NCBI GenBank assembly: GCA_026396335.1 | Contig: JAPLWZ010000113.1 | Location: 1-5,872, forward strand | Reading direction: 5' to 3' | Source of the DNA: Microcaldota archaeon | GTDB taxonomy: Archaea > Micrarchaeota > Micrarchaeia > Anstonellales > Anstonellaceae | Length of the DNA stretch: 5,872 nt | Shown here: positions 5,525-5,872 of the stretch, in pieces | How the letters are laid out: every line of letters begins with the position of its first letter | Position numbering within the stretch: the first letter of the stretch is position 1 | Position numbers and translations under genes: made by a program | The notes under the pieces: generated by a model | The model's database searches: none | Seen by the model: the letters and a program-made list of their open reading frames with translations, nothing else | What the model was told of the DNA's origin: nothing

Positions 5525-5872
5525 GCAAGGAAAGCAACGAGCCGAGCCTTTTTCCCATGCCCGAAATGCGTAAGGGGCAGCGCGAGTTTTACCTGGATGC
5601 AAAGGATGCGGCGGATAACGGGCTGATCTTGCTTGCGAATGCGCCCACTGGAATTGGGAAAACCGCTGCAGTTCTCTCCGCCGCACTCGAATCCGCATTG
5701 CCTGCCGGAAGAAAAGTGCTTTTTCTCACAAACAGAAGCTCGCACCATCTGCAGGCCGTTGAGGAAATAAAGAAGATGAATAACGAGCGCGCGGACGATA
5801 TTGGAAGGGCAAAAACTGATGGGCGGCGGCAAATCTTGCTTGTGGACAAGATTTCAAAGGAAAAGATGTGCC
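5521..5872 (+). CDS. XPD/DinG-family superfamily 2 helicase, partial (C-terminus beyond right edge)
   Basis: The first 117 residues are present. The start is GTG 5521, sharing GTGA with the exonuclease stop; GGGGGA just upstream can serve as the ribosome binding site. MRKGQREFYLDA (16-27) is the R-x-x-Q motif ahead of Walker A. APTGIGKT (41-48) is Walker A in the TGIGKT form typical of XPD, DinG and Rad3. LFLTNRSSHHLQAVEEI (about 69-85) corresponds to motif Ia (the LTRTxxQ region). The window ends at LVDKISKEKMC, where C117 is placed like the first cysteine of the iron-sulphur cluster domain of this family. Members are ATP-dependent 5'-3' DNA helicases that act in repair, R-loop removal or unwinding of unusual structures. 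Direct coupling to an exonuclease gene resembles the exonuclease-helicase fusions called DinG in Firmicutes. XPD versus DinG subtype cannot be settled from the N-terminus alone. Confidence 0.92.
   Translation, partial: MSKESNEPSLFPMPEMRKGQREFYLDAKDAADNGLILLANAPTGIGKTAAVLSAALESALPAGRKVLFLTNRSSHHLQAVEEIKKMNNERADDIGRAKTDGRRQILLVDKISKEKMC

Overview
The window looks like archaeal chromosome, probably from a small-genome or uncultivated lineage. The evidence is indirect. Short TATA-like boxes sit about 25 bases ahead of several start codons. One gene appears to be leaderless. Ribosome binding sites are of the GGTGA type, and genes are packed tightly with 4-8 base overlaps. The coding content (a stand-alone RNB nuclease and an XPD/DinG-type helicase) fits an archaeon, but nothing here fixes the phylum.

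Layout. Bases 1-1002, minus strand: an AbiE-type (type IV) toxin-antitoxin pair. An AbiEi-like winged-helix antitoxin/repressor is followed, with an 8-base overlap, by an AbiEii nucleotidyltransferase toxin that runs off the left edge. A 9+2+9 inverted repeat lies over the predicted transcription start and is a good candidate for the autoregulatory operator. Bases 1070-1246, minus: a 58-residue uncharacterised protein with its own TATA box. Bases 1322-2943, minus: a pirin gene and a LigB-type (DODA/YgiD) extradiol dioxygenase gene, overlapping or nearly so and presumably translated together. Bases 2944-3097 are a 154-base divergent intergenic region. Bases 3098-3196, plus: a 32-residue cysteine-rich mini-protein with a clear ribosome binding site.

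Bases 3289-5872, plus: a nucleic-acid processing cluster. It contains an RNB (RNase II/R) exoribonuclease with no recognisable OB-fold or S1 domain, then a DEDDy-type 3'-5' exonuclease, then an XPD/DinG-family helicase whose GTG start overlaps the exonuclease stop by 4 bases and which runs off the right edge. The exonuclease-helicase pair resembles a split version of the DnaQ-DinG fusion known from Firmicutes. The exonuclease reading frame has no ATG, GTG or TTG upstream of its catalytic DxE motif. It therefore has either a one-base frameshift near 4776 or a non-standard start.

There is no gene-free stretch longer than 300 bases. I saw no tRNA, rRNA, CRISPR array or insertion sequence.
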